Shown: positions 8,568-16,759 of the stretch, in pieces
Position numbering within the stretch: the stretch's first letter is position 1
Layout of the letters: each line of letters starts with the position of its first letter
NCBI GenBank assembly: GCA_903960945.1
Contig: CAJCCR010000009.1
Coordinates: forward strand, 1 to 45,846
DNA from: an uncultured Planctomycetaceae bacterium
GTDB taxonomy: Bacteria; Planctomycetota; Planctomycetia; Gemmatales; Gemmataceae
Length of the DNA stretch: 45,846 nt
Direction of reading: 5' to 3'
Translations under genes and position numbers: made by a program
The notes under the pieces: generated by a model
Seen by the model: the letters and a program-made list of their open reading frames with translations, nothing else
Databases searched by the model: none
What the model was told of the DNA's origin: nothing

Positions 8568-9194
8568 TTAAAGGCCCCCAGGCAACAACCCACTGCGTAG
8601 TTTTCGTACTGCACGAAGGTAGCGCATCGATGCCGCTGCCTCGGTAAGGCCCAACAAAGCCGATACTTCTTGATTGGTCATCTGCTCGGCATGGCGCATG
8701 AGAACTATTTCGCGGTCATCGGGATCTAAAAGGTTAATGGCTGCATCTAATCTGCCTTTTAGCTCTGCATGAATTGCAGCGGAAGCAGGGGTAACTTCGT
8801 TGGCGAGTAGTTGACCCGCAAGTTCAATTGAAGATTGATCGTTCATCCCTGAAATGACGAGAGGTTTTTCGCGATCAAGGCTTCTTCTTTTAGCAAGCCT
8901 GTGTTTGCGATGCGCATCGATGATGTGATCGAGTGCGATATGCCTAAGCCAAAGATGAAAAGGCATGGCTTCTGGATTTCTTAAATAATCACTCAGCCTG
9001 CGATGGGCTTCAAGCATCACATCTTGGACAATATCGCTTGCATCAACCCTAGCGGAGAGTGCCGGGTCAATTCGATTATTGATCATCCGCCTAAGAGGTT
9101 CCCGGTGATGTGAAATCAATCGATCTACCGCGTCGGGGCTGCCAGACTTGGCATCGGTTAGCAATTGATCTTGAAGCGGATTGTTTTCATTCAT
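8568..9194 (-). CDS. ECF-type RNA polymerase sigma factor
   Basis: A 208-residue product from ATG 9194 with AAGAGAA upstream. Longer in-frame starts reach back into the CPBP gene and add non-sigma sequence. Region 2 is at about 20-95 (VDASDIVQDVMLEAHRRL, then HLWLRHIALDHIIDAHR), and region 4 at about 145-205 (LLDPDDREIVLMRHAEQMTNQEVSALLGL). This is the planctomycete pattern of an ECF factor next to a Ser/Thr kinase. No anti-sigma gene is adjacent; the kinase immediately downstream is the likely partner. Known kinase-linked ECF groups are thought to be activated by phosphorylation; that this holds here is inference. The target promoter is not visible. Confidence 0.85.
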   Translation of the reverse strand: MNENNPLQDQLLTDAKSGSPDAVDRLISHHREPLRRMINNRIDPALSARVDASDIVQDVMLEAHRRLSDYLRNPEAMPFHLWLRHIALDHIIDAHRKHRLAKRRSLDREKPLVISGMNDQSSIELAGQLLANEVTPASAAIHAELKGRLDAAINLLDPDDREIVLMRHAEQMTNQEVSALLGLTEAAASMRYLRAVRKLRSGLLPGGL

Positions 9195-9297
9195 TATCAG
9201 TTCTCTTGATAGACTTTCAATTATTTTAGCAAAAATGGTACATAATAACCCAACTATTATCAAGGAATGTGCGCTGATAACCAACCTGAAGAAAAGG

Positions 9298-9942
9298 TCA
9301 GAACATGTCTTCTGAGAAATCATCATCGATTTCTTCATCTGGAATGGGCGCTTGTTCTTCGTTGGGGTAGGGCTTCCAAACTCTTGTAAGGTAGTAAAGA
9401 GCGAAAGCATCATAAAGGAAATGCACCATAATTGGGGCTATCAAGTTGCCCGTCCATACAAAAAGGAAGCCGAGATAAACCCCTACTAGTGTGGCTAGTA
9501 TAAAGTAACTTTTGCTCATGGAATGCATCATGCCAAACGAAAGGCCTGCAGCCATGACTGCTGCCCAAGGCGGGCTATCTTGTGCCAGCCAAGTTTGCAG
9601 CACCCCTCGAAAAACCATTTCTTCCCCCACACCTGCAAGCAAGCTTATCCCAAGAAGATCGGGAATTGTACACCTGCGCATCATTGGCCTGATGGTATCT
9701 TTGCTGATGCTTTTTAACTTGCCTAGAAATGGAATTGATCCATGTATCATAACTAGAAAGATAGGCAGCAAGGGCAGAGTTGCCACCATTCCGATCCATG
9801 AATCGTGCCAGTTGACAACAAAATTACTTAAAGGGTGTACGCCCAGTAACCAACCAAGTGGGTATGCGCCAAGCACCAACCCGCCTTCAACCAAGATGGA
9901 GATGGTGATAACCTCGGCTCTGGTTTTAGGAAGTTGATCCAT
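9298..9942 (-). CDS. CPBP-family intramembrane metalloprotease
   Basis: A 214-residue, mostly hydrophobic protein with about six membrane segments. The Abi/CPBP (Rce1-like) motifs are in order: E107-E108-MVF-R112-G, FGMMH140, and H174-FLYD178. These correspond to the EExxxR, FxxxH and HxxxN/D motifs that build the glutamyl protease site in the membrane. The C-terminal 25 residues are acidic and soluble. Family members cut prenylated proteins or are involved in bacteriocin self-immunity; substrates in planctomycetes are unknown. It lies 103 bases upstream of the sigma factor on the same strand and could be co-transcribed with the sigma-kinase pair, a possible link to membrane signalling. Confidence 0.8.
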   Translation of the reverse strand: MDQLPKTRAEVITISILVEGGLVLGAYPLGWLLGVHPLSNFVVNWHDSWIGMVATLPLLPIFLVMIHGSIPFLGKLKSISKDTIRPMMRRCTIPDLLGISLLAGVGEEMVFRGVLQTWLAQDSPPWAAVMAAGLSFGMMHSMSKSYFILATLVGVYLGFLFVWTGNLIAPIMVHFLYDAFALYYLTRVWKPYPNEEQAPIPDEEIDDDFSEDMF

Positions 9943-10028
9943 CTTAAGTGGGCGGCTCTGCAGAAATAATAATCATACCCGACAGAGGGCATTCAAATAA
10001 TTGTTATAGCAAGTTTAGATGATTTAGA

Positions 10029-11426
10029 TCAGGCAATAATGTCTTCTACTACTCTGCCATGCACATCGGTGAGGCGGAAATCCCGCCCTGCATAACGATA
10101 AGTAAGCTTTTCGTGATCGAAACCTAAAAGCTGAAGCATAGTGGCATGTAGGTCGTGAACATGAACCTTGTTATCTTGAGCAGCAAAGCCAAATTCATCG
10201 GTATTTCCTACTACGGTACCCCCCTTTACGCCTCCCCCTGCAAGCCACATCGAGAACCCGTGATGGTTGTGGTCTCTGCCATTGATTTTGCCCGCATTGG
10301 CTCCGGGGGTGGGAAGCTCTACGGTAGGGGTTCTGCCAAATTCTCCGCCCCAAATAACTAAAGTATCATCAAGCATGCCCCGTTGTTTTAAGTCGGAGAG
10401 TAGTGCCCAGATGGCTTGGTCGCATTCCTTGGCAAGGCGTCGATGATTGATTTCGATATCGTCATGGCTATCCCAGGGTTGGCCTGCGCCATGCCATACT
10501 TGTACAAATCGTACACCTCTTTCAAGAAGCCTACGGGCGATTAATATTTGTCGGGCTTGAACACCGGGGCCATACATTTCCAGAACATGCTTCGATTCTT
10601 TGCTGACATCAAACGCATCTGCAGCATCCATCTGCATGCGGTATGCGAGTTCGAAGGATTGAATTCGTGATTCTAGGATTGGATCGGATGAGCGATCGTT
10701 AATATGTAGAGAGTTCAGTTTTTGCAAAAGATCCAACTGCTGCCTTTGTTTCACTAGCGAAAGATTCTTGTTGCGAATGTTCTCGATGAGTTTGTTTACT
10801 TCGGTTTGGTTGGTGTCGATGTAGGTGCCTTGGTAGATACCGGGAAGGAATCCCGCCTGCCAGTTTTGAGATTCTTGAATGGGGTAACCGCCCGGGCACA
10901 TCGCTATAAAGCCTGGTAGATTCTGGTTCTCGGTTCCTAGGCCGTAGGTAAGCCAACTGCCCATACTTGGCCTTATAAGCCTTGCTTCGCCACAATTCAT
11001 GAGTAAAAGTGAGGGTTCATGATTAGGAACATTGGCATGCATGGACCTGATGATGCACATATCATCAACATGCTGTGCGGTTTTTTCAAAGAGTTCGCTA
11101 ACTTCAATACCTGACTTCCCATACTTTTGAAATTTGAATGGCGAAGGGAATGCTGCGCCTGTTTTTCTTTCAGTTTTCGGGTTGTCAACAGGGAGAGCTT
11201 TACCTGCGTATTTTTCTAGTGAAGGCTTGGGGTCGAAAGTGTCTACATGAGAAGGGCCACCATTCATAAACAAATGGATCACCCGCTTGGCCTTTGCAGC
11301 GAAGTGGGGTTTTCGCACCGCGAGAGGGTTGGCTTCAGAGGCATCTGCAGATTGCAACATGCTGCCGAGAGCAAGAGCGCCCATGCCCATCGCGGATCGT
11401 TCCAACATCATTCTTCGGTTTAACAT
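10029..11426 (-). CDS. DUF1501 (sulfatase-like) exported protein
   Basis: A 465-residue DUF1501 protein, a family of the alkaline phosphatase/sulfatase fold very abundant in planctomycetes. The N-terminus has a twin Arg and hydrophobic run (LNRRMMLERSAMGMGALALG), compatible with Tat export though the motif is imperfect. Family blocks seen: KRVIHLFMNGGPSHVDTFDPK (residues about 48-68), HDDIEINHRRLAKECDQAI, VIWGGEFGRTP, GRDHNHHGFSMWLAGGGVKGG and DLHATMLQLLGFDHEKLTYR. The His/Asp clusters are the likely metal ligands. It starts 15 bases after the PSD1 gene on the same strand. Paired DUF1501/PSD1 proteins are thought to handle polysaccharides, but their reactions are unproven. Confidence 0.88.
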   Translation of the reverse strand: MLNRRMMLERSAMGMGALALGSMLQSADASEANPLAVRKPHFAAKAKRVIHLFMNGGPSHVDTFDPKPSLEKYAGKALPVDNPKTERKTGAAFPSPFKFQKYGKSGIEVSELFEKTAQHVDDMCIIRSMHANVPNHEPSLLLMNCGEARLIRPSMGSWLTYGLGTENQNLPGFIAMCPGGYPIQESQNWQAGFLPGIYQGTYIDTNQTEVNKLIENIRNKNLSLVKQRQQLDLLQKLNSLHINDRSSDPILESRIQSFELAYRMQMDAADAFDVSKESKHVLEMYGPGVQARQILIARRLLERGVRFVQVWHGAGQPWDSHDDIEINHRRLAKECDQAIWALLSDLKQRGMLDDTLVIWGGEFGRTPTVELPTPGANAGKINGRDHNHHGFSMWLAGGGVKGGTVVGNTDEFGFAAQDNKVHVHDLHATMLQLLGFDHEKLTYRYAGRDFRLTDVHGRVVEDIIA

Positions 11427-11441
11427 TTGTGAAGCCTTTTG

Positions 11442-13670
11442 TTAATCAATGAATTGGAATGCGTTACTTGCAAGAAGCACTTGGCCTAGTTGTTTAAAAC
11501 CATCGGGGCCTGAAGCTTCTACAAATTCGAGTGCTGAGGTTACTTCTTCTTTTGTGGGAGATCGTTGCAATGCAAACCGGTACATTGCTTGAACTTTTTC
11601 AGCGTGATCATCGGTGTTTGTAAATCGGAGCGTGAATTTTGATGCTTGCTCTTGTACAAAGGGCGAGTTTAAAAGGTATAGCGCCTGCTGCGGAACACTG
11701 GTGATAAAGCGCTGCGGGCTATGAGTGTCGGGCAGTGCGAAATCGAATGTGCGTAGCACGCCTGGAAGATTCTGCCTATCGATGAAGGCGTAGAGTGCCC
11801 GCTTATTGCTGAAGGGCAGGGTAAACATTTCGACCGATCTTCCGCCCACACCGGGTTCAAGGGTGCCTGCCATTGCTAGCATGCTATCGTGCATGGTTTC
11901 GAAATCCAGCCTTCTGCGATTCATACGAATTAAGAGAGAGTTTTCTGGGTCGTTGTTTTGCAGTTCCGAACGGGGTGAACTTGTTTGCTTAAAGGTAGAG
12001 GAAAGTAGCATTTGCCTGATCAGGTTTTTGGTGGACCAGTGATCCTCCATGAGATTGGATGCGAGGAAATCAAGGAGTTCTGGGTGCGAGGGTGGATCGC
12101 TGCGAACCCCGAAGTCGCTGGGCGTTTTTACTAAAGGGTTGCCAAACACATGTGCCCAAACTCGATTAACCCAAACCCTTGAAGTAAAAGTGTTTTGTGG
12201 TGCAACAATGGCTTGTGCAGCTTCAAGCCTGCCACTGCCTTGCTTGAATGGTGTTCGGTTTGCGCCACTCACGACTTCAAGAAATTGTCTGGGTACTTGG
12301 GGGCCCCTATTGCCTTGATTACCTCGGATGAAAACCACGGGTTCAACAGGTGAGGGCCTATCGAACAATACCATTCCTTTGGGGGGAGAGCCCGGGTGTT
12401 TGGATTTAAGTTGTTTGATGCGGTTGTCATAAGGCTTTATGGATTCGGAGAATTTTCGAGGTTCTTTGATTTTGATTTCCGCATTGTCTGTTTCAAACTT
12501 TTCTTTTTCTTTGATGAGCTTTGCAAGCTCTAATTGGAATTCTTGCGCTTCAGGCCCGCTGCCTTCAAGCCCTAAATCGGGAAGGTCTTCAGGTTCCTGC
12601 GAACTTGCAAAAACCCCATATAAGGAATAGTAGTCTTTGGTGGGTATGGGATCATACTTGTGATCATGGCATCGTGCGCAAGTGACAGTAAGGCCCATGG
12701 TGGTTCTGCATAATACATCGATACGATCGTCGATGATGTCGTTTTGATTATTGATAAATCTTCTACCAACGGTAAAGAATCCGAGCGCAGCGAGATCGGA
12801 TTTGGAGGCGCCCGATTTTGGATTATCTGCTGCTATTTGATAGGTAAGAAATTTATCGTAGGGCAGGTCGTTGTTGAAAGATTGGATCACCCAATCGCGA
12901 AAGGTGTATGCGTAAGGGTAGGTGCGATCGACCCCAACGCCGATGTAGCCACGGTTATCTGCGTAGCGTGCAAGATCAAGCCAATGCCTGGCCCAGCGTT
13001 CGCCAAAGTGTGGTGAGTCTAAAAGCCTGTTGACCAACTTTGGATATGCTTGCGGGTCGGCATCATTTAAGAACGATTCCACTTCCTGAGGAGTTGGTGG
13101 TAGCCCGATGAGAACAAAATAAAGCCTGCGGATGAGGGTTCGTTTATCTGCCTGGGGCGAAAGAGAAACTTTGTTTTGTTCGAGTTTGGCTTGGATGAAC
13201 AAATCGATTTCGTTATTGGCGAGTGAGGGTTGGGCGATTTTAGGAAGGGTAGGTTTTTTGATCGGTTTAAAGGCCCAATGATCTTGGTTGGTACTGGCAA
13301 TAGCGTTTGGGTTCTTTTTCAAGTCAGCAGGCCAGGGTGCACCTTTATTGACCCATTCAGAAATATCATTGATCACCTGATCAGGAAGCTTGCCCTTGGG
13401 GGGCATTTTAAGCTCACCCTGATAATGCAATAATTTTAGTAGTTTGCTTTCCGAAGGTTTAGCTTGGTTGAAAACTGGACCAGAGTCGGAGCCTTTGAAA
13501 AAGTGGTCTTTGGAATCGAGGCGAAAACCACCTTGCTGCTTTGATGCGTTGTGGCATTTTTCACAATGCTCAATAAATACTGGTCGAATCTTGGCTTCAA
13601 AAAAATCGACGCTCGCAGTATCTGCATTTAACAAGAGCAAGGTCAGTTGGCAGGCAAGTATGGTGTTCAT
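11442..13670 (-). CDS. PSD1 / planctomycete cytochrome C domain protein (DUF1549-DUF1553)
   Basis: A 742-residue secreted protein. After a short signal peptide comes a PSCyt1 cytochrome-like domain with one heme-binding motif C36-EKC39-H40, then GGFRLDSKDHFFKGSDSGP and MPPKGKLPD, the last carrying the likely distal Met. Next is DUF1549 (about 155-370: RRLYFVLIGLPPTPQEV, HFGERWARHWLDLARYAD, CRTTMGLTVTCARCHDHK) and DUF1553 (about 455-725: RVWVNRVWAHVFGNPLVKTP, MNRRRLDFETMHDSMLA). At 742 residues it is on the short side, lacking an inserted LamG or second cytochrome domain. It is the upstream gene of a bicistron with the DUF1501 gene. Its electron partner and substrate are unknown. Confidence 0.9.
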   Translation of the reverse strand: MNTILACQLTLLLLNADTASVDFFEAKIRPVFIEHCEKCHNASKQQGGFRLDSKDHFFKGSDSGPVFNQAKPSESKLLKLLHYQGELKMPPKGKLPDQVINDISEWVNKGAPWPADLKKNPNAIASTNQDHWAFKPIKKPTLPKIAQPSLANNEIDLFIQAKLEQNKVSLSPQADKRTLIRRLYFVLIGLPPTPQEVESFLNDADPQAYPKLVNRLLDSPHFGERWARHWLDLARYADNRGYIGVGVDRTYPYAYTFRDWVIQSFNNDLPYDKFLTYQIAADNPKSGASKSDLAALGFFTVGRRFINNQNDIIDDRIDVLCRTTMGLTVTCARCHDHKYDPIPTKDYYSLYGVFASSQEPEDLPDLGLEGSGPEAQEFQLELAKLIKEKEKFETDNAEIKIKEPRKFSESIKPYDNRIKQLKSKHPGSPPKGMVLFDRPSPVEPVVFIRGNQGNRGPQVPRQFLEVVSGANRTPFKQGSGRLEAAQAIVAPQNTFTSRVWVNRVWAHVFGNPLVKTPSDFGVRSDPPSHPELLDFLASNLMEDHWSTKNLIRQMLLSSTFKQTSSPRSELQNNDPENSLLIRMNRRRLDFETMHDSMLAMAGTLEPGVGGRSVEMFTLPFSNKRALYAFIDRQNLPGVLRTFDFALPDTHSPQRFITSVPQQALYLLNSPFVQEQASKFTLRFTNTDDHAEKVQAMYRFALQRSPTKEEVTSALEFVEASGPDGFKQLGQVLLASNAFQFID

Positions 13671-14368
13671 GGTGCTATATCAATATCGTAAGATCAGGTA
13701 ATGGGGGAATAGTACATTTATAGAAACTCCAGAGTTCCCATTGCAAGGTGCTACACCAATAATCATTTTAGGGTAAAAGGGCCACTTTGCCCTACGAAAT
13801 CATTTATTTTCACTTTTAGAGTGAATAAAAAAGTAAAAGGGCGGAGAGCAAAAGTTGCGCCCCACTAAAAAAGTGTTTTCCAAGCATACTTAAACAAGGT
13901 TGTGAACTCAGAGGCCAGTGGGGATTAAAGCCATACCGGTGCACCTTAAGCATATGCTCAAAAGAGTAATTGGATTCAGCATTTTTTTGCATAATCGGTT
14001 TAAAAGTTGTTGAATTATATTTGCTTTGTCTTTTGTGATGTTCGGCTTCATTTTTTGCTAGCTTTCTTTAAAGACAAGTTTGACTTCTGTCAAATTCTTC
14101 TGCGCCATTTTCTCATGAAATGACAACTTAAATTGTCTTTTTGGGGACAGTGACGAATGATTTTGTCTAAAGACTTGTTTAAATAAGCGTTTATGGGAAA
14201 AACCTAGTGCTTGTAATTTTTATTGTTTAAAATTCCACGGGCGGTATTAATATCAAATTCATGATTTGTGGCCAATAAAGTCCCTTGGCCAATCATGGTA
14301 TGCAGACCAAAATAGATGTAATACAGGTCTGCATAAAACCTAGTTCGTCTGGAATCATAGCGATCATC
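13671..14368. other. Gene-free AT-rich spacer
   Basis: About 700 bases without a convincing gene in either direction. It holds several small inverted repeats: 13769-13792 (AGGGTAAA against TTTGCCCT), and two GACA/TGTC-type stems near 14080-14095 (TTTGAC-TTCT-GTCAAA) and near 14122-14138 (GACAA-TTGTC). A promoter for the PSD1 operon must lie near its left end, but no good -35/-10 pair can be named. The right end passes into a more GC-rich stretch. Confidence 0.4.
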
Positions 14369-14857
14369 ATGGCAGTCCAACCGCAGCACACCGTCGCAAA
14401 GTGGCACATTGTATTTTGTGCTCTGGTAGCGATGGCATTCACAGCCTTGGGTGCGGTAGATCTCTTGAAAAATGTAACCCTTCATCGCAGTAAGTCCGTG
14501 GCAGTGGCCCGGGTGGTCGAGTCTCGAACAAGATCAAAGCGTTATGGGGGAGTTTCGTTTGAGGTTCGTTATGTTTTCGCACCTGCGCCAGGATTTCCCG
14601 AATTTGAGCGATGCGACTTTCTGGGCCGCACAAACCTCTGGTCTTCGCTTCCAGAGCCAGACTGGCAAGCAGCAATCGCAGTCAAGCAAGTGAAGGTTCG
14701 TTTCGATCCAGGCGATCCCGGCAATAATGCCCCAGATGTCTCGCTTCCTGGTAGTTTGGGAGACTCGAGTGCTATATTATTGCTTGGGTTCGGATTCGGT
14801 ATCGCGGCGATGTGTGGCGAAGTGGTTAGAAGGCGGCAGATGTCCGCAAAAGTATGA
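14369..14857 (+). CDS. DUF3592-like membrane protein
   Basis: From ATG 14369 the product is 162 residues. An earlier ATG (14285) is open, but its extra residues are not family-like and neither start has a strong ribosome binding site. There is a membrane segment at about 10-32 (IVFCALVAMAFTALGAVDLL), an extracytoplasmic beta-rich part (VAVARVVESR, VSFEVRYVFAPAPG, VKQVKVRFDPGDPGNNAPD) and a second membrane segment at about 132-150 (SAILLLGFGFGIAAM). The V-x-Y and VRFDPGDP pieces match the DUF3592 pattern. Function is unknown. It sits alone in a stretch otherwise made of broken fragments. Confidence 0.55.
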   Translation: MAVQPQHTVAKWHIVFCALVAMAFTALGAVDLLKNVTLHRSKSVAVARVVESRTRSKRYGGVSFEVRYVFAPAPGFPEFERCDFLGRTNLWSSLPEPDWQAAIAVKQVKVRFDPGDPGNNAPDVSLPGSLGDSSAILLLGFGFGIAAMCGEVVRRRQMSAKV

Positions 14858-15208
14858 TCATTCTCCAGCCATACTTGGCAAACCCACGATGTAAAGTACT
14901 CGTTGGCATTTTTGTGAGTGATGGTCGCCCGTGGGCCGCTAGCCATCCGTCTTCGGTGCAGCCCAGCGGTCGAACCCGCTTCTTGGGACGGACTTGATAC
15001 AATCTAGCTGCCGGTTTCCCATCTATTACAGTACGTCACTTGAACCCGCCGCACTCGATTTGCTGTCCGGTGCTGCGGATTCTTAATTTTACTATTTCTC
15101 CCTCGTAGTCGTGGAAGGCGTATTAGATACTCATATCTGAGTCGGCTCCGCGCAGACGCCTTTATTTGTGGCCTAGTCGTGGAATCTGAAGAACGTGGCG
15201 TGAGCTGG
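14858..15208. other. Coding debris, no intact gene
   Basis: No gene with a start is visible. Minus-strand frames show short coding-like pieces, including one of 28 codons at 15036-15122 whose middle reads FHDYEGEIVKLRIRSTGQQI. An 11-base direct repeat, TAGTCGTGGAA, occurs near 15107 and near 15174. On the minus strand it encodes F-H-D before a stop in one copy and F-H-D-Y in the other, as if a segment had been duplicated or inserted within one reading frame. Confidence 0.35.
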
Positions 15209-15466
15209 CTATTCTATGACCATCTGGCGAGCGAGCATCGCCAAGAAGTCGTTGCTGACCTTGTAGCCGACGTACTCCCCGACGCTCATTTTCCATCTGA
15301 TCCTGTTCCCAATTAGGTTCGCCTTGCAGCGTTGATGCCCGGCGTCTCTGTACATCTTGGAGAACTTGCGGAACAGGGCGTATACGGTCTGGCCGTGCTT
15401 CGTGATGAGCCACTTCTGGAAGCGGTCGTACTTCTATTTTGTGTACCGGGAGAAGATGTCCGGCAT
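15209..15466 (-). pseudogene. Small conserved phage-type protein gene with an in-frame amber stop
   Basis: Reading from ATG 15466, the frame gives MPDIFSRYTK, a TAG at 15436-15434, then 74 more sense codons to a TAG at 15211-15209. The downstream part is clearly protein-like: KYDRFQKWLITKHGQTVYA, then LFRKFSKMYRDAGHQRC, NRIRWKM and GYKVSNDFLAMLARQMVIE. The layout recalls a family of small prophage-carried proteins with a conserved LRW and a C-terminal NNxxRAxYARxxM block; that resemblance is from memory. The ORF in this frame is interrupted once only, so it is either a recent pseudogene or a shorter protein from an internal ATG (15310 or 15285 region). Confidence 0.5.
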
Positions 15467-15545
15467 GGTTGTAGTGTTCATGCGTTATCTATCCAACGGC
15501 GTTCCATTCCCACCGACAATTCCACAGATCGGGAAAGTTTCTACC

Positions 15546-15689
15546 CTACGCCTTCTCTGGATGCTTCAACGTCGTCACTGTCTCCTCGTCGGCGTACCGC
15601 TCGACCTGCCAGGGCTCGATGCCGTTGCCGTCCAGCCACTTCTGTAACTCGGCCCACTGGCCGTCGTCAGGGAATAGTATAAATGGCAC
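15546..15689 (-). CDS. Possible 47-residue protein or gene remnant
   Basis: A GTG at 15689 opens a 47-codon frame: MPFILFPDDGQWAELQKWLD at the start and VERYADEETVTTLKHPEKA at the end. The acidic, Trp-containing composition and strong third-position GC suggest real coding sequence. The frame stays open upstream to a TGA near 15737, so it could equally be the tail of a truncated gene. No strong ribosome binding site is seen. I do not recognise the family. It lies just upstream of, and on the same strand as, the amber-interrupted gene. Confidence 0.35.
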   Translation of the reverse strand: MPFILFPDDGQWAELQKWLDGNGIEPWQVERYADEETVTTLKHPEKA

Positions 15690-15845
15690 TTCTAGCGGTG
15701 CGAGAACTGCCGGGAAAACGTGGGTTTGCTTAAGTCATTCTGAGTTTGATCCTAACTGGTACGGTGGAGGTGGGATGTTGTACTTGACCACCATGAAGCA
15801 AACGTGTATGGGCTATTTACAGTTCTATATTAATGGAGGAAAGCG

Positions 15846-16256
15846 ATGAACTCAGCCAAGTTAGTGTTTGCGATGATGGCGGTTGCTCTGTCGCTCAGTC
15901 TCCTCGCCGCTGAGGAGCCGAAGCAGGAAACCCCGCAACAGTGCACGGCGACGATCAAGTTGGTGAAGTCTGAGAAAGGCAAGCCACCTGTGACGCTCGC
16001 CACGCCGACGATGGTGTTCCCGCTAGGTCAGGTTGCCAAGTTTCAATGCGGGGACGACAACCAGCGGGTCGAAGTGTCGATCACGACGAGCAAGGAACCG
16101 CAGTTGCATAGGGTGCAGGCCAAGATCATCGACGCCCCATCCTCCGAAAAACCTAGAGTCATCACCTGTCCCACGCTGGTAACGATGGATGGCAAAACAG
16201 GGACGATCAACGTAGGTTCAATCACGATGGAAGTTATGGTAGAACGCATGAAGTAA
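15846..16256 (+). CDS. Small secreted protein of unknown function
   Basis: A 136-residue product with a very good ribosome binding site (GGAGGAAA, five bases before ATG). Residues 1-22 form a signal peptide (MNSAKLVFAMMAVALSLSLL, then AAEEP). The mature part is beta-strand rich with two Cys. Near residues 103-123 it reads PRVITCPTLVTMDGKTGTIN, which recalls the 'APRVLTLDG...IQVG' block of secretin-type domains; the resemblance is short and may only mean a similar strand order. Its composition is GC-richer than the flanking genes. It is the best-looking intact gene of the 14.3-17 kb segment. Confidence 0.65.
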   Translation: MNSAKLVFAMMAVALSLSLLAAEEPKQETPQQCTATIKLVKSEKGKPPVTLATPTMVFPLGQVAKFQCGDDNQRVEVSITTSKEPQLHRVQAKIIDAPSSEKPRVITCPTLVTMDGKTGTINVGSITMEVMVERMK

Positions 16257-16296
16257 CTGGTCGAATACCAATGGTTGTGAATGAGCAACCGGACAT

Positions 16297-16759
16297 TTAA
16301 TGTGCCGATTCACCGAGCGACGGACGTGGTTTTATAGGCTTGAATTTCGAGATGAACTTGTTGGGGACGATCTCTTTCACCTTCTGCATGGTCGGCGGGA
16401 ACAACGAAAGCGGCTTCACCTTCTTCGGGTGAAGCCGCTTTCGTTGGGTTTCCGTCCCGAGCGTCGTGTTAATCCGGGGCATCCCCTTGAGCTTGAACTC
16501 GGTGATGAGCCGCTTGATGCTGTCGATGCGGGCGGGGATGGGGTTGGCCCTAGCAGTTCGGTGGCTTTGTTGGCCCGGACGATCTTGAGTTGCTTGAGCT
16601 AGTATAAGCGGGATTTTCGCCCGTCGTTTGGCAATTTCACCCCGAACATCTGGCAAGATGTCGGATCGTGGCCAACGCCTTCAACTCCTTCGTGCGAACC
16701 TTTCCCTGCTTCTTGTCGGCATCGTAAATGCCGTTGCCATGTTTCGACATCTCGTCCAT
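16297..16759 (-). pseudogene. Frameshifted gene for a small basic protein
   Basis: ATG 16759 follows GAGGGGG and encodes a plausible start, MDEMSKHGNGIYDADKKQGK, ending at a TGA at 16639-16637 after 40 codons. Coding-like sequence then continues in the other two minus frames. The last frame ends at 16297 with RIDSIKRLITEFKLKGMPR and TMQKVKEIVPNKFISKFKPI. Together these suggest one Lys/Arg-rich protein of about 150 residues broken by at least two frameshifts. The 61-codon piece from ATG 16482 could still be made. The large hairpin at 16403-16445 lies inside the last frame. Family not recognised. Confidence 0.4.
16403..16445. repeat. Perfect 18-bp inverted repeat
   Basis: Arms 16403-16420 (AACGAAAGCGGCTTCACC) and 16428-16445 are exact reverse complements around a seven-base loop. 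There is no T-run on either side, so it is not an ordinary intrinsic terminator. In the minus frame it encodes a basic stretch of RKRLHPKKVKP type. Confidence 0.8.

Noticed and set aside
9195-9413. N-terminal extension of the sigma factor
   Set aside because: It would overlap the CPBP gene by 116 bases and carries a hydrophobic stretch foreign to ECF factors.
15434-15436. TAG read as pyrrolysine or another recoded amino acid
   Set aside because: Neighbouring genes use TAG as an ordinary stop (for example the DUF1573 gene at 19019-19021) and no recoding signal or pyl gene is visible.
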